A stretch of 64,000 nucleotides of DNA. It comes from Massilia sp. YIM B02763 (GTDB taxonomy: Bacteria > Pseudomonadota > Gammaproteobacteria > Burkholderiales > Burkholderiaceae_D). The position numbers were made by a program, and so were the translations under genes. The stretch's first letter is position 1, and each line of letters starts with the position of its first letter. Positions 42,104-53,061 of this stretch are shown in pieces. The notes below the pieces were generated by a model that was not told the DNA's origin, did not search any database, and saw only the letters and a program-made list of their open reading frames with translations. The stretch spans positions 682,001-746,000 of the forward strand of contig NZ_JASNRD010000001.1 of assembly GCF_030412015.1 (NCBI RefSeq). The letters are read 5' to 3'.

Positions 42104-43984
42104 TCAGTGCAGCTGGCGATAGATCTCTTCCGCCAGCGTGCTCGAGATGCCCTCCACCGACATCAGGTCCTCGACGCTGGCATCGATCACGCCGCGCAGG
42201 CCGCCGAAGCGCGCCAGCAGCTTCTGGCGGCGCTTGGCGCCGATGCCTTCGATCTCTTCCAGGCGCGAGGCCTGGCGGGCCTTGGCGCGCTTGGCGCGCA
42301 TGCCCGTGATGGCGAAGCGGTGGGCCTCGTCGCGGATCATCGCCACCAGCATCAGCGCGGCCGATTCCTTGCCCAGTTCCTGGGGCTCGCGGCCGTCGGC
42401 GAAGATCAGGGTCTCCAGGCCCACGCGGCGGCCCTCCCCCTTCGCCACGCCGACGATGTTGGAGACGTCCAGGCCCAGTTCCGTGAACACCTGGCGCGCC
42501 ATCTCCACCTGGCCCTTGCCGCCGTCGATCAGGGCGATGTCGGGCATCACGCCTTCGCCGTTCGCCACCTTCTCGTAGCGGCGCATCAGCACCTGGCGCA
42601 TGGCGGCGTAGTCGTCGCCCGGCGTGATGTCGTTGATGTTGTAGCGGCGGTATTCGCCGTTCTGCATCTGGTGGTGGTGGAACACGACGCACGACGCCTG
42701 CGTCGCTTCGCCGGCCGTGTGGCTGATGTCGAAGCATTCGATGCGCAGCGTCTCCAGGTCCTCGCTGTCCAGGCCCAGCACCTCGGCCAGCGCGCGCGTG
42801 CGCGATTGCTGCGAGCCCTGTTCGGACAGCAGGCGCGCCAGCGAGATCTCGGCGCCCTTCTGCGCCAGCTCCAGCCACTGGCGGCGCTGGCCCTGGGGCT
42901 GGAACACGAGGTTGATGCGGTGGCCGCATTGCTCGGTCAGCGCCACCATCAGCTCGGGCTGGTCGAATTCGATATTCAGGATCAGCGTGCCCGGCACGAA
43001 TTTATCGGCGTAGTGCTGGGCCAGGAAAGCGGCCAGCACGTCGACTTCGATCGGCGTGTCTTCCAGCGTCTCGCCGATCGCCTCGGCCACATGGCTGGGG
43101 AAGTAGGCGCGGTCGCCCAGGTGGCGCCCGCCGCGCACCATCGCCAGGTTGACGCAGGCGCGGCCGCCCTGCACCACCACGGCGATGACGTCGACGTCGG
43201 CATCGGACGTCGTCTCCATGCTCTGCTGGTGCAGCACGCGCGACAGCGCCTGGATCTGGTTGCGCACGGCGGCGGCCTGCTCGAACATCAGGTTCTCGGC
43301 ATAGCCCACCATCTTGGCCTGCAGCTCTTCCAGCACCTCGCTCTGGCGGCCGCGCAGGAATTTCGCGGCATTGTCGACGTCGCGCTTGTAGTCTTCCTTG
43401 GCCACGAGGTCCACGCAGGGGCCGCTGCAGCGGCCGATCTGGTGCAACAGGCAGGGGCGCGTGCGGTTGGCGAAGACGCTGTCCTCGCAGGTGCGCAGCA
43501 TGAACACCTTCTGCAGCAGCTGGATCGATTCCTTGACGGCCCAGGCGCTCGGGAACGGCCCGAAGTACTGGCTCTTCTTGTCCAGCGCGCCGCGGTAGTA
43601 GGCCATGCGCGGATAGTCGCCGCTGGACAGCTTCAGGTACGGGTACGACTTATCGTCGCGGAACAGGATGTTGTAGCGCGGCTTGAGCGTCTTGATCAGG
43701 TTGTTTTCCAGGATCAGCGCCTCGGCCTCGCTGTGCGTGACCGTCGTTTCCAGGCGCGCGATCTGGCTCACCATCATGGCGATGCGCGGGCTCGACAGCG
43801 TCTTCTGGAAATAGCTCGACACGCGCTTCTTGAGGTTGCGCGCCTTGCCGACGTACAGGACCTTGTCCTCGCCGTCGAAATAGCGGTACACGCCAGGCAG
43901 GTCGGGCAGCCTGGCGACCGTCGCCAGCACCTGTTCGCGCGCTTCCTCGCTGGGTCGCACGGGAGATTCCGCATCCTTCGTCAT
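42104..43984 (-). CDS. uvrC: Excinuclease ABC subunit C
   Basis: A 626-residue nucleotide-excision-repair endonuclease that cuts on both sides of the lesion with UvrB. The GIY-YIG domain is at the N-terminus ([27 protein letters not shown]), followed by the Cys-rich [13 protein letters not shown], a UVR motif (about 210-245), the RNase H-like C-terminal nuclease ([19 protein letters not shown]) and a helix-hairpin-helix pair at the end ([25 protein letters not shown]). An in-frame GTG at 44119 would add 45 residues of atypical sequence. The ATG at 43984 gives family length, although no strong ribosome site is seen. Confidence 0.95.
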   Translation of the reverse strand: MTKDAESPVRPSEEAREQVLATVARLPDLPGVYRYFDGEDKVLYVGKARNLKKRVSSYFQKTLSSPRIAMMVSQIARLETTVTHSEAEALILENNLIKTLKPRYNILFRDDKSYPYLKLSSGDYPRMAYYRGALDKKSQYFGPFPSAWAVKESIQLLQKVFMLRTCEDSVFANRTRPCLLHQIGRCSGPCVDLVAKEDYKRDVDNAAKFLRGRQSEVLEELQAKMVGYAENLMFEQAAAVRNQIQALSRVLHQQSMETTSDADVDVIAVVVQGGRACVNLAMVRGGRHLGDRAYFPSHVAEAIGETLEDTPIEVDVLAAFLAQHYADKFVPGTLILNIEFDQPELMVALTEQCGHRINLVFQPQGQRRQWLELAQKGAEISLARLLSEQGSQQSRTRALAEVLGLDSEDLETLRIECFDISHTAGEATQASCVVFHHHQMQNGEYRRYNINDITPGDDYAAMRQVLMRRYEKVANGEGVMPDIALIDGGKGQVEMARQVFTELGLDVSNIVGVAKGEGRRVGLETLIFADGREPQELGKESAALMLVAMIRDEAHRFAITGMRAKRAKARQASRLEEIEGIGAKRRQKLLARFGGLRGVIDASVEDLMSVEGISSTLAEEIYRQLH

Positions 43985-44132
43985 CGTGGCAATCAATTCC
44001 TCTTTCAATGCCTGCCAGGCGTCGGGCCGGGCCCGAAGCACCGGCGGCCTGGCGGCAGGGGTCTTGCATTTCTGCTGCTTCGCTACTGCTACCGCAACGG
44101 CGATTACTAATTTTGTCACTTCCGCTTACCAA

Positions 44133-44549
44133 TCAAGGCGCGGACGTGCCCTCCGGCGCTTGGGTCACGATGACGAAGGCGACGCCGTAGTCGGCTTCGT
44201 CGCTGATCGTCACCTGCGCGCTCAGGCGGTGCGTCCGCATGAATTCGTCGAGCGCCCCACTGCATTGGATGATCGGCTTGCCGCTCGGGGCGTTGAGCAT
44301 CTGGGCCGAGCGCCACGTCATGGGCATGCGCATGCCCAGGCCGATGGCTTTCGAGAACGCTTCCTTGGCCGAGAACCGCGTGGCCAGGAAACGCAGCCCG
44401 CGCACCTCGTGCTTGGCGCGGCGGGCATGGTATTTGACGAGCTCCTCGGGGCCGAGGATCCGTTCGGCGAAGCGCTCGCCGTTGCGCTCCAGCGCCGCCT
44501 TCACGCGCGAGATCTGGACGATGTCGGTACCGATCCCGTAGATCATCAT
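44133..44549 (-). CDS. acpS: Holo-[acyl-carrier-protein] synthase
   Basis: A 138-residue phosphopantetheinyl transferase that loads the prosthetic group onto AcpP (encoded at 57865). [13 protein letters not shown] with the metal-binding Asp, and [14 protein letters not shown] with the Glu/Lys pair, are the defining motifs. Two ATG codons stand in tandem; the first overlaps the pdxJ stop as TGATG, so translation is coupled, and the second (44546) would give 137 residues. Part of the conserved lepA-to-uvrC series. Confidence 0.95.
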   Translation of the reverse strand: MMIYGIGTDIVQISRVKAALERNGERFAERILGPEELVKYHARRAKHEVRGLRFLATRFSAKEAFSKAIGLGMRMPMTWRSAQMLNAPSGKPIIQCSGALDEFMRTHRLSAQVTISDEADYGVAFVIVTQAPEGTSAP

Positions 44550-45334
44550 CAGGTTTCCGCCTGCGGATTGCCCAGCGAAATACCCAGGCGCGCATCGACC
44601 ATGATCGCCTTCATCTCGCGGATCGCGTGTTCCCAGCCCACGAACAGCGCGTGCGCCACGATCGCGTGGCCGATGTTCAGCTCGTGGATCTCGGGGATGG
44701 CGGCGATCGGCTGCACGTTCGTGTAGTGCAGGCCGTGGCCCGCGTTCACGCGCAGTCCGTGCTTGACGCCGGCGCGCACGCCCAGCTGGATGCGCTCCAG
44801 TTCGCGCGCCACCTCGTCCTTGTGCTCGGCCTCGGCGTAGCGGCCCGTGTGCAGCTCGATCACGGGCGCGCCGACGGCGGCGGCGCAGGCGATCTGCGCC
44901 TCGTCGGCGTCGATGAACAGCGAGACGCGGATGCCCTCGCCCTGCAGCTGGCGGATCGCGGCCTCCACTTCCTTCTGGTAGCGGATCACGTCCAGGCCGC
45001 CCTCGGTCGTGACTTCCTCGCGCCGTTCCGGCACCAGGCACACGTCCTGCGGCTTCACGGTGCAGGCGAAGTCGATCATCTCCTGCGTCACGGCCGCTTC
45101 CAGGTTCATGCGGGTGACCAGTTGCGGGCGCAGCGCGATGACGTCGGCGTCCTTGATGTGGCGGCGGTCCTCGCGCAGGTGCAGCGTGATCAGGTCGGCG
45201 CCGGCCTGCTCGGCCAGCAGCGCGGCGCGCAGCGGGTCCGGGTAGGTGGTGCCGCGCGCGTTGCGCACGGTGGCGATGTGGTCGATGTTCACGCCCAGGT
45301 CGATGACGGGGCCGGCGGGTTGCAGGAAGCTCAT
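44549..45334 (-). CDS. pdxJ: Pyridoxine 5'-phosphate synthase
   Basis: A 261-residue TIM-barrel enzyme that condenses 1-deoxyxylulose 5-phosphate with 3-amino-1-hydroxyacetone phosphate in vitamin B6 synthesis. Typical motifs are [50 protein letters not shown] and the phosphate-binding [11 protein letters not shown]. Length and start are standard. It follows recO by 36 bases and overlaps acpS. Confidence 0.96.
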   Translation of the reverse strand: MSFLQPAGPVIDLGVNIDHIATVRNARGTTYPDPLRAALLAEQAGADLITLHLREDRRHIKDADVIALRPQLVTRMNLEAAVTQEMIDFACTVKPQDVCLVPERREEVTTEGGLDVIRYQKEVEAAIRQLQGEGIRVSLFIDADEAQIACAAAVGAPVIELHTGRYAEAEHKDEVARELERIQLGVRAGVKHGLRVNAGHGLHYTNVQPIAAIPEIHELNIGHAIVAHALFVGWEHAIREMKAIMVDARLGISLGNPQAET

Positions 45335-45370
45335 GGTGGCTAGGCTTTCGTAAAAAACTGGCAGTTGCTG

Positions 45371-46171
45371 TCAAAGCTGCATCAGGTCGATCAGGATCTG
45401 GCGCGTGTTCAGCGGCGCGCCGCCGAGGTGGTAGGCCAGCAGGAAGCGCATCAGCTGCTTGCTCTGGGCCTGCGTCAGCGGATCGTCGTAGGCCTCGCGC
45501 TCCATGTCGATCAGCGTCTGTCCCGCGACGATGGGCCAGGACTCGACGGCGCCGGCCGTGCGCGCGCCGCGCTCCGGGTCGACGACGTACAGGCTGCCCG
45601 CCTCGACCGGTGCGCGGGTCGTGCTGCAGCGCGTCAGGTCCGCCGCGACCCCGGTCTCCTTAAGTAGGGCCCGTTCGAATTTTCGCAAGGCGATCTGCGC
45701 CGGTTCCCCGTGCGCGAGTTCGTTCAGCGTCGAGATGTAGTGCTGGAACAGGGCCGGGTGCGGGTCGTCGCGCGCCAGCAGTTTCACCAGCAGCTCGTTC
45801 AGGTAGAAGCCGCACAGCAGCGCGGTCTTTTCGATCGGCAGCATGCCGCCGACCCATTCGGCATCGATCAGCGTGCGCAGCTCGGACTTGCCAGAGAACG
45901 AGATCGACAGCGGCTGGAAGGTCTGCAGCACGCCGCGCAGCTTCGACAGCGGCCGCTTGGCCCCCTTGGCCACCACGCCGATCCGCCCGAAGTCGCGCGT
46001 GAACATGTCGACGATGAGGCTGGTTTCCTTGTACGGGTAGCTGTGCAGCACGAACGCCGGCTGGCCGTTGACGCGGGTATCGCGCACGGGCGCGCGCCGC
46101 TTGGCGGCGGTCGTGGAGGCGGCGGGGCCTTCCTGGTCGTGGTCGATGATGTCGTCGTCGCGGCTGGGCAT
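45371..46171 (-). CDS. recO: DNA repair protein RecO
   Basis: A 266-residue recombination mediator that helps RecR load RecA on SSB-covered DNA. The N-terminal OB-fold ([32 protein letters not shown]) is preceded by an unstructured extension of about 35 residues. The helical C-terminal part contains [22 protein letters not shown]. The frame reaches to 46237, but that part is an intergenic repeat; the ATG at 46171 is used here. It lies between era and pdxJ in the usual order. Confidence 0.93.
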   Translation of the reverse strand: MPSRDDDIIDHDQEGPAASTTAAKRRAPVRDTRVNGQPAFVLHSYPYKETSLIVDMFTRDFGRIGVVAKGAKRPLSKLRGVLQTFQPLSISFSGKSELRTLIDAEWVGGMLPIEKTALLCGFYLNELLVKLLARDDPHPALFQHYISTLNELAHGEPAQIALRKFERALLKETGVAADLTRCSTTRAPVEAGSLYVVDPERGARTAGAVESWPIVAGQTLIDMEREAYDDPLTQAQSKQLMRFLLAYHLGGAPLNTRQILIDLMQL

Positions 46172-46209
46172 GCGCAATGATAACCCGGGTGGGGAGGATG
46201 CTGTGTAGC

Positions 46210-46314
46210 CGTCGTCCCTGCGCAGGCAGGGACCCAATTTCCCATCCGCAGTCGTAACGCGTGCTTACCGGATTCGTTTGAAGAAATTGGGTCCCCGCCT
46301 GCGCGGGGACGACG
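46210..46314. repeat. Inverted repeat with 31-bp arms between era and recO
   Basis: Arms at 46210-46240 and 46284-46314 are nearly perfect inverted copies around a 43-base loop. Each arm itself contains a short hairpin rich in GC. This is the repeat family that yields spurious peptides such as VVPAQAGTQ in proteobacterial genomes. It separates era from recO and could act on the transcript. Confidence 0.85.
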
Positions 46315-46329
46315 TGCAAGCTGGTACTT

Positions 46330-47262
46330 TTATTCGTAGCCGTACGCCCGCAGCCCCGCCTCGTTATCCGCCCAGCCCGACTTCACCTTGACCCAGATTT
46401 CCAGGTACACGGGCCCGTCGAACAGCTTTTCCATGTCGATGCGCGATTGCGTCGAAATCTCTTTCAGGCGGGCGCCCTTGTTACCGATGATCATGGCCTT
46501 GTGCGTGTCGCGCTCGACCAGGATGGCGGCGAAGATGCGGCGCAGATTGCCTTCCTGCTGGAATTGCTCGATCAGCACCGTGCTCGTGTACGGCAGCTCG
46601 TCGCCCAGCAGGCGGAACACTTTTTCGCGCACGATCTCGGCGGCAAGGAATTTCTCGCTACGGTCGGTGATGTCGTCCGGCCCGAAGATCGGCGGGTTTT
46701 CCGGCAGGTGGCGCCGGATCTCGCCTTCCAGCGCATCGACCTGGAAGCGGTGCTTGGCCGACACCGGCACCACGGCCGTGAAGTCGCGCAGCGCTGCGAT
46801 CCTGGCGGCGAACGGCATCAGCTCGGCCTTGTCCTTCATGCGGTCCGATTTATTGATGACCAGGATCACCGGAACATTGGTCGGCAGCAGGTCCAGCACT
46901 TGCTGGTCCGCCGGGCCGAACGTGCCCGCCTCGACGAGGAACAGGATCACGTCGGACGCCGTCAGCGTGTTCGACACGGTCTTGTTCAGCGTCTTGTTCA
47001 GCGCGTTCGCGTGGCGGGTCTGGAAGCCTGGCGTGTCGACGTAGATGAACTGGGCGTCGTCGCGCGTCTGGATGCCCGTGATGCGGTGGCGCGTCGTCTG
47101 CGCCTTGCGCGAGGTGATCGAGACCTTGGCCCCGATCAGCACGTTCATCAGCGTCGACTTGCCGACGTTGGGACGGCCCACGATTGCGATATAGCCGCAG
47201 CGAAAATTATCCGGAGTCATGCCTGCTGCGGGGGCGTCGACGGGGTTGCTGTCCATGTTCAT
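46330..47262 (-). CDS. era: GTPase Era
   Basis: A 310-residue GTPase needed for 30S ribosome assembly. G-motifs: [10 protein letters not shown] (G1), TTRHR (G2 region), DTPGF (G3), NKSD (G4) and SAK (G5). The C-terminal KH domain contains [17 protein letters not shown], which binds the 3' end of 16S rRNA. An AGGA site precedes the ATG at 47262. It is downstream of rnc, the near-universal neighbour. Confidence 0.96.
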   Translation of the reverse strand: MNMDSNPVDAPAAGMTPDNFRCGYIAIVGRPNVGKSTLMNVLIGAKVSITSRKAQTTRHRITGIQTRDDAQFIYVDTPGFQTRHANALNKTLNKTVSNTLTASDVILFLVEAGTFGPADQQVLDLLPTNVPVILVINKSDRMKDKAELMPFAARIAALRDFTAVVPVSAKHRFQVDALEGEIRRHLPENPPIFGPDDITDRSEKFLAAEIVREKVFRLLGDELPYTSTVLIEQFQQEGNLRRIFAAILVERDTHKAMIIGNKGARLKEISTQSRIDMEKLFDGPVYLEIWVKVKSGWADNEAGLRAYGYE

Positions 47263-47338
47263 AGTGGTTCCTGCTCCGGCTGGCCCGGAAAATGGTGCGG
47301 CCGCTCGCGCGGCCCGGATACGGTGGTGCCCGCCGCGC

Positions 47339-48166
47339 TTATTCGCGGTGCGGGCGCTGCTTGGCCGGCGCGGGTGCCGACTGCAAGGTCAATTCGCCGG
47401 CGACGGGCTCGTCGCTCTGGTCGGTGGCGATGCCGGCCAGTTTCAGCTGGGCCGCGCGCGGACGCGACTTGCGCGCCGCCGACGGGCTTTTCTGCATGGC
47501 CTGCTCGGCCACTTCCAGCGCCAGGCGCGCCGCCGCCTGCTCGCCGGCGCGGCGGCTGCCGCCGCGGCCGAACACCTGGATGCCCAGCTTGGGCACCAGG
47601 CACTCGATCTCGAATTCCTGGCTGTGGGCGGCGCCGTGCGTGGCGACGACGTTATACGTCGGCAGCGAGATTTTTTTGCTTTGCAGGAATTCCTGCAACA
47701 GGGTCTTGGCATCCTTGCCCAGCGTGCGCGGGTCGACCGAATCGAGCAGCGGGATGTAGAAGGCGCGGATGGTGGCGCGCGCCGCCTCGAAGCCGCTGTC
47801 GAGGAAGATCGCGCCCAGCAGGGCTTCCAGCGTGTCCGCCAGGATCGACGGGCGGCGGAAGCCGCCCGATTTCAGCTCGCCCTCGCCCAGGCGCAGGAAG
47901 TGCGACAGTTCCAGCTTCTGGGCGATCTCGTACAGCGTCTGCTGCTTGACCAGGTTGGCGCGCAGGCGCGACAGGTCGCCCTCGGCCAGGTGGTCGAAGC
48001 GTTCGTACAGGATCGAGGCGACGACGCAGTTCAGGATCGAATCGCCGAGGAATTCCAGGCGCTCGTTATGCACGCTGCTGTGGCTACGGTGGGTCAGCGC
48101 CTGCTGCAGCAGGCCGGGATCCCGGAACGTGTAACCTAGGCGAGTTTGCAATAACTGAAGATTCAT
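47339..48166 (-). CDS. rnc: Ribonuclease III
   Basis: A 275-residue double-strand RNase for rRNA and mRNA processing. The catalytic signature [13 protein letters not shown] is near residue 34, with the downstream Asp/Glu in [14 protein letters not shown] double-stranded RNA-binding domain lies at about 155-225 ([10 protein letters not shown] to [16 protein letters not shown]). The C-terminus carries an extra basic, Ala/Pro-rich tail of about 45 residues, longer than in E. coli. Gene order DUF4845-rnc-era-recO is conserved. Confidence 0.96.
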   Translation of the reverse strand: MNLQLLQTRLGYTFRDPGLLQQALTHRSHSSVHNERLEFLGDSILNCVVASILYERFDHLAEGDLSRLRANLVKQQTLYEIAQKLELSHFLRLGEGELKSGGFRRPSILADTLEALLGAIFLDSGFEAARATIRAFYIPLLDSVDPRTLGKDAKTLLQEFLQSKKISLPTYNVVATHGAAHSQEFEIECLVPKLGIQVFGRGGSRRAGEQAAARLALEVAEQAMQKSPSAARKSRPRAAQLKLAGIATDQSDEPVAGELTLQSAPAPAKQRPHRE

Positions 48167-48234
48167 TGTCGTACCAATCTGTTGGGCCGGCGCCGAGCCG
48201 GACTACGCAATGGTCCGCCTCTCGTCCGGCTGAA

Positions 48235-48669
48235 TTACTGGGCGCGGCCAGCCTCTTCCGCCGCCACCACGCCGCTCGGGTCGGTGGTGCCGGAAAAATC
48301 GAACAGCAGGCTGACGTTGCCCGTCAGCGGCACCCGCTTCTCGTAGGCGAAGCTGACCTGCACGTCGTTGCCGTCGCGGGTGATCACCAGGTCGCGTCCC
48401 TGGACCGCACTAATGTCGTTGACGCCGGCGTTGCGGTCGAACGCCTGCTGTATCTCGCGGACGGTGCCGCCGGCCGCCTTGGCCGCCACGATCGCGTTCT
48501 TCACGGCGCGGTATTCGATGAAGGCCGGCACGGTCTTGATGACCACCAGCGCGATCGCCCCCAGCACCGCCAGCACGACGACCAGGCCGGACAGCGATAC
48601 CCCGCCCTCCCTGCCTGGCCGGCGCACGATACCGCCATGCATACCGCCATGTTTTCCCGCCGCGCCCAT
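48235..48669 (-). CDS. DUF4845 membrane protein
   Basis: A 144-residue protein regularly found between lepB and rnc in beta- and gammaproteobacteria. After a short cytoplasmic start (REGGVSLSGLVVV) there is one membrane helix at about 27-48. The rest is a small periplasmic domain (VPAFIEYRAVKNAIVAAKAAGGTVREI). Its function is not established; the name describes the family only. It starts 13 bases after lepB. Confidence 0.9.
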   Translation of the reverse strand: MGAAGKHGGMHGGIVRRPGREGGVSLSGLVVVLAVLGAIALVVIKTVPAFIEYRAVKNAIVAAKAAGGTVREIQQAFDRNAGVNDISAVQGRDLVITRDGNDVQVSFAYEKRVPLTGNVSLLFDFSGTTDPSGVVAAEEAGRAQ

Positions 48670-48682
48670 CGCCCCGGTCCTT

Positions 48683-49603
48683 TTAGTGGATACCGCCGAT
48701 GCGCTTCAGGTCGCCGAAGTTCATCCAGACGAACACGGCCTTGCCGACGATGTTCTGGTCCGGGACGAAGCCCCAGTAACGGCTGTCTGCGCTATTGTCG
48801 CGGTTGTCGCCCATCATGAAGTAATTACCCTCCGGCACGACACAAGTAAATTTATCGTAGGAGTAGGTGCAATTCTCGTGATGGGGGAATTCCTCCACGG
48901 CAGCCAGGTTGATCGGGCGGGCACCGTCCATGTTCAGGATGCGGTGCGGCGCGTTCTGCAGCTTTTCCAAGTATTGCTTGTGATACACCGGACGCTCGTC
49001 GTCGAGGTAGTCGTCGAGCGGCGTGTACTCGACCGGCTGGCCGTTGACGGTCAGGCGCTTGTTCTCGTAGGTGATTTTATCACCCGGCACGCCGATCACG
49101 CGCTTGATGTAGTCCTGGCTCATGTCCTTCGGGTACTTGAACACCATGACGTCGCCGCGCTGCGGATTGCCGACCTCGATGATCTTTTTATTGATCACCG
49201 GCAGGCGGATCCCGTAGTCGAACTTGTTCACGAGGATCAGGTCGCCCACCAGCAGGGTCGGCACCATCGACGAGGATGGGATCTTGAACGGCTCGAACAG
49301 GAAGGAGCGCAGGAAGAACACCAGGGCGATCACGGGGAAGAAGCTGCCCGAGTACTCGACCCAGGTCGGCTGGCGCAGGATCGACGCTTCCAATGCCGCG
49401 CGGCTGCCCGTGTTGCTGTCGGCCTTGATGCCGTCGGCCGTCAGCTTGGCATAGCGGGCGTCGTACTCGGCCAGGGCCTTGTCGGCGCGCACGCGGCGCT
49501 GCTTGGACAGCACGAACACGTCCAGGCACCAGATGACGCCCGTGACCACCATCGCGACAAACAGAATCAGGGCAAAGTTCCCGAGGATCAGTTGCAAATT
49601 CAT
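48683..49603 (-). CDS. lepB: Signal peptidase I
   Basis: A 306-residue serine/lysine protease that removes signal peptides at the outer face of the inner membrane. Two N-terminal helices (about 4-26 and 85-105) anchor it. Catalytic Ser lies in [14 protein letters not shown] and catalytic Lys in [29 protein letters not shown] is box E. Its start overlaps the lepA stop (ATGA), so the two are translated together. Confidence 0.96.
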   Translation of the reverse strand: MNLQLILGNFALILFVAMVVTGVIWCLDVFVLSKQRRVRADKALAEYDARYAKLTADGIKADSNTGSRAALEASILRQPTWVEYSGSFFPVIALVFFLRSFLFEPFKIPSSSMVPTLLVGDLILVNKFDYGIRLPVINKKIIEVGNPQRGDVMVFKYPKDMSQDYIKRVIGVPGDKITYENKRLTVNGQPVEYTPLDDYLDDERPVYHKQYLEKLQNAPHRILNMDGARPINLAAVEEFPHHENCTYSYDKFTCVVPEGNYFMMGDNRDNSADSRYWGFVPDQNIVGKAVFVWMNFGDLKRIGGIH

Positions 49604-51393
49604 TTCTCTTCCACTTGGAGGATGGCCAGGAAGGCTTCTTGCGGAATCTCCACCGAGCCCACTTGCTTCATGCGCTTCTTGCCCGCCTTCTGTTTCTCGA
49701 GCAGTTTCTTCTTACGGGTGATGTCGCCGCCGTAGCACTTGGCCAGCACGTTCTTGCGCATCGCCTTGACGTTCTCGCGCGAGATGATGGTGGCGCCGAT
49801 GGCGGCCTGGATCGCCACGTCGAACATCTGGCGCGGGATCAGTTCGCGCATCTTGGCCGCCACCTGGCGCCCGCGGTAGGCGGCGTTGGCGCGGTGCACG
49901 ATGATCGCCAGCGCGTCGACCTTCTCGCTGTTGATCAGCATGTCGACCTTGACGACGTCGGCGGCGCGGTTTTCCTTGAACTCGTAATCCATCGACGCGT
50001 AGCCGCGCGAGGTCGACTTCAGGCGGTCGAAGAAGTCCAGCACGATCTCGGCCATCGGGATCTCGTATTGCAGCTTGACCTGGCGGCCGTGGTAGCTCAT
50101 GTCGAGCTGCACGCCGCGCTTGCTGTTACACAGCGTCATCACGGCGCCCACGTATTCCTGCGGCATGTACAAGTTGACGTTGACGATCGGCTCGCGCACT
50201 TCGTTGATCTTGGACGGTTCCGGCATCTTCGACGGATTGTCGACGCGCACCATCGAGCCGTCGCGCATCTCGACCTCGTACACCACGGTCGGCGCCGTCG
50301 TGATCAGGTCCATGTCGAATTCGCGCTCCAGGCGCTCCTGCACGATTTCCATGTGCAGCAGGCCCAGGAAGCCGCAGCGGAAGCCGAAGCCCAGCGCCTG
50401 CGACACTTCCGGCTCGTACATCAGGGCCGCGTCGTTCAGCTTCAGCTTTTCCAGCGAGTCGCGCAGCGCGTCGTACTGGTTCGCTTCCACCGGGAACAGG
50501 CCGGCGAACACCTGCGGCTGGACTTCCTTGAAGCCCGGCAGCGGCGCCGGCGCCGGACGGCTGGCCAGCGTGACGGTATCGCCCACCTTGGCGGCGGTCA
50601 GTTCCTTGATGCCGGCGATGATGAAGCCCACCTGGCCGGCCGACAGCTCCGGCAGCGAGACGGAGCGCGGCGTGAAGATGCCGATCTGCTCGACCAGGTT
50701 CACCGATTCGGTCGCCATCAGGAGGATCTTGTCCTTCGGACGCAGCGTGCCGTTGACCACGCGCACCAGCATCACGACGCCGACGTAGGGGTCGTACCAG
50801 GAGTCGACGATCAGCGCCTGCAGCGGCGCGTCCGGGTCGCCCTGCGGCGGCGGGACCTTGGCGATCAGCGTCTCGAGCACGTCTTCCACGCCCAGGCCCG
50901 TCTTGGCCGAGCACACGGTGGCGTCGGACGCGTCGATGCCGATCACGTCCTCGATTTCCTTCTTGGCGTTGTCCGGGTCGGCGTGCGGCAGGTCGATCTT
51001 GTTCAGGATCGGCACCACTTCCACGCCGAGGTCCAGCGCCGTGTAGCAGTTGGCGACCGTCTGCGCTTCCACGCCCTGCGACGCGTCGACGACCAGCAGC
51101 GCGCCTTCGCAGGCGGACAGCGAGCGCGACACTTCATAGCTGAAGTCGACGTGGCCCGGGGTATCGATCAGGTTCAGGTTATAGGTCTGGCCGTCGCGCG
51201 CCTTGTACTGCAGCGCCGCGGTCTGGGCCTTGATGGTGATGCCGCGCTCGCGCTCCAGGTCCATCGAGTCGAGCACCTGCGCGTCCATCTCACGTTCCGA
51301 CAGGCCGCCGCACAGCTGGATGATGCGGTCGGCCAGCGTCGATTTGCCGTGGTCGATGTGGGCGATGATGGAAAAGTTACGTATGTTTTTCAT
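49600..51393 (-). CDS. lepA: Elongation factor 4 (LepA)
   Basis: A 597-residue translational GTPase that back-translocates or rescues stalled ribosomes. G1 is [14 protein letters not shown]2 includes RGITIK, G3 is DTPGHVDF and G4 is NKIDLP. The LepA-specific C-terminal domain ([17 protein letters not shown] to [20 protein letters not shown]) is complete. It heads the minus-strand series that continues with lepB. Confidence 0.97.
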   Translation of the reverse strand: MKNIRNFSIIAHIDHGKSTLADRIIQLCGGLSEREMDAQVLDSMDLERERGITIKAQTAALQYKARDGQTYNLNLIDTPGHVDFSYEVSRSLSACEGALLVVDASQGVEAQTVANCYTALDLGVEVVPILNKIDLPHADPDNAKKEIEDVIGIDASDATVCSAKTGLGVEDVLETLIAKVPPPQGDPDAPLQALIVDSWYDPYVGVVMLVRVVNGTLRPKDKILLMATESVNLVEQIGIFTPRSVSLPELSAGQVGFIIAGIKELTAAKVGDTVTLASRPAPAPLPGFKEVQPQVFAGLFPVEANQYDALRDSLEKLKLNDAALMYEPEVSQALGFGFRCGFLGLLHMEIVQERLEREFDMDLITTAPTVVYEVEMRDGSMVRVDNPSKMPEPSKINEVREPIVNVNLYMPQEYVGAVMTLCNSKRGVQLDMSYHGRQVKLQYEIPMAEIVLDFFDRLKSTSRGYASMDYEFKENRAADVVKVDMLINSEKVDALAIIVHRANAAYRGRQVAAKMRELIPRQMFDVAIQAAIGATIISRENVKAMRKNVLAKCYGGDITRKKKLLEKQKAGKKRMKQVGSVEIPQEAFLAILQVEEK

Positions 51394-51749
51394 TCAAAAC
51401 TCAAAACCAAAAAGAGCGGCACGCGGCCCTGGCCGGCGGCGCCGAAGTCGGCGCGCCGGCGGAATACGAAAAAAGCGCTCCGGCGGGACCATGCGGGCCC
51501 AGGCGAGCGCCTTGTCGAGCGAATCGGATTGGCCGGTCCCGCGCCGGCGGCAGTCGAAATCGCTCCCAATCGCGCATTTTACCGGATTTCGGGTTAGAAA
51601 GCCCGGTTTCCGCGAGAGACGGCATGCAACATCGTCAACAGCCGCGCCGGGGGCCACCGCGCCGTCCATTCTCGCAATTGCCTACCGTCAAGTATTTTCG
51701 AGCTCAGCCGTTAAGAAGGTATCGCCGCCTTTGACGCTCCGACTCCGCC
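51394..51749. other. Intergenic region between lepA and the zincin gene
   Basis: 356 bases between divergent genes, GC-rich in the middle. On the minus strand a TAAAAT followed by GCGCG (about 51577-51582) resembles the -10 region of a betaproteobacterial promoter and could serve lepA. No coding sequence or structured RNA is recognised. Confidence 0.5.
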
Positions 51750-52739
51750 ATGATCCTGACCCGCGACCCGCAAGCCTGGACCGACCTGTACCAGCACCCG
51801 CTCCACGCCCGCATCCTGCCGCTGCCGGCCGAGGTGCGCGACTTCGTGCTGCAGGTGAACGAGGCCACGGGCCTGGACGCGGTGCCGGAAGCCGTCCACG
51901 CCGATGCCGGCCTGCATGCGGACATCGCGCAGGCGCTGCGCGGCCTGCCCGCCGGCGTGCTGGGCCTGGTGTCGCCGCTGCTGCTGGGCGTCTGCCTGGG
52001 CCGGGGCCTGGGCTCGTCGGGCGCCACCGACATCGTCGTCGATGCCGCCGACGGCCGCATCCTCGGCTGCGTCGTGCTGCTGGACGTCGAGCTGATGGCG
52101 GGCCACACGGCCAATTCCTGGGCCACCTGGAAGGACAACCTGCCCTTCGCGCGCGGCCGCGGGTTCGCGCTCGACACGACGATCGCCGCGCCGCGGGACG
52201 ACACCCGCGCGAATGCCCTGCAATTCCTCCTGCTGCACGAGTTCGGCCACGTGCTGACGGCCGACGGCAACTTCCTGCCGCGCTGGTGGGAGGCCATGCC
52301 GGACACGCATTTCTGCTGGGAGTTCTCCTACCTGGCGCTGAGCTGGACGACGGATGCCTTCGGCCGTTTCGTGCCGCAGCAACGTTCCGATTTCGCGCTG
52401 CGCGACGCCGTCGACTTCTACGGCAAGCGGCAGCTGCACGGCGACGCCATCGTCACCGCCTATGCCGGCCTGGAGCTGGCCGATTTCGCCAGCCTGTACG
52501 GCGCCACGAATCCCTACGACGACTTCGCCGAATGCTTCGCCACCTACGTCCACGTCGAAATGCTGGGTCGCCCGCACGTCCTGCGCATCGACCTGGACGG
52601 CGAGCCGCGGGCCTGGCTGGACAGCTTCTGGGCCAGTCCGCGGAGCAACGCCAAGCGCGCTTTCATGGAGCGCATGCTGGGCCTGGACACGCCGGCCGTG
52701 ATGGCGGCCAACGAGGCTCTGGCGCGCGCGGCCGCGTGA
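51750..52739 (+). CDS. Putative zinc metallopeptidase-like protein (HEFGH motif)
   Basis: A 329-residue protein I do not recognise as a named family. It contains HEFGH (H163, E164, H167), the gluzincin/metzincin-type HExxH zinc site, in a helix LQFLLLHEFGHVLT, and a later Glu at about 261 in DDFAECFATYVH, which would be the third ligand. No signal peptide is seen, so it should be cytoplasmic. It is the only plus-strand gene in a long minus-strand housekeeping block. A proteolytic role is likely from the motif but unproven. Confidence 0.8.
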   Translation: MILTRDPQAWTDLYQHPLHARILPLPAEVRDFVLQVNEATGLDAVPEAVHADAGLHADIAQALRGLPAGVLGLVSPLLLGVCLGRGLGSSGATDIVVDAADGRILGCVVLLDVELMAGHTANSWATWKDNLPFARGRGFALDTTIAAPRDDTRANALQFLLLHEFGHVLTADGNFLPRWWEAMPDTHFCWEFSYLALSWTTDAFGRFVPQQRSDFALRDAVDFYGKRQLHGDAIVTAYAGLELADFASLYGATNPYDDFAECFATYVHVEMLGRPHVLRIDLDGEPRAWLDSFWASPRSNAKRAFMERMLGLDTPAVMAANEALARAAA

Positions 52740-52770
52740 TGGAATCATCCGGCGCGCGCAAGGCTGCCGG

Positions 52771-53061
52771 TCAGGAAGCCGGTCGTGGGCCGTTCGACGC
52801 GCCGGCCATCGCATGCGACAGGTGGGCGGCCAGCGCCGTCTCGTCGAGGAAGTAGTGGCACAGTTCGACCTGGTCGGCGCCCGCCGCCAGCACCGGCACC
52901 AGTTCGTCGTAGCGGGCGACGAGGGCCGGGTCGGCGTCCACGTCGACGATGTCCAGCTGGTAGCCGACGCCGGCGCGCGCCATGAAGGCGCGCACGGCGG
53001 CGGCCATGTCCTCGCACAGGTGGCAGTAGCTGCGCGAGAACAAGGTCAAGCGAATGGTCAC
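52771..53061 (-). CDS. Glutaredoxin-family (DUF836) protein
   Basis: A 96-residue thioredoxin-fold protein. The CxxC motif is CHLC in SYCHLCEDM near residue 13, and the cis-Pro loop is LVPVLAAG. These small proteins follow mucD in many betaproteobacteria. The start overlaps the end of mucD (ATGA at 53058-53061), so it is coupled. Its redox partner is unknown. Confidence 0.9.
   Translation of the reverse strand: MTIRLTLFSRSYCHLCEDMAAAVRAFMARAGVGYQLDIVDVDADPALVARYDELVPVLAAGADQVELCHYFLDETALAAHLSHAMAGASNGPRPAS

Noticed and set aside
43985..44119. N-terminal extension of UvrC from a GTG
   Set aside because: The extra 45 residues are low-complexity and precede the usual UvrC start; no ribosome site supports the GTG.
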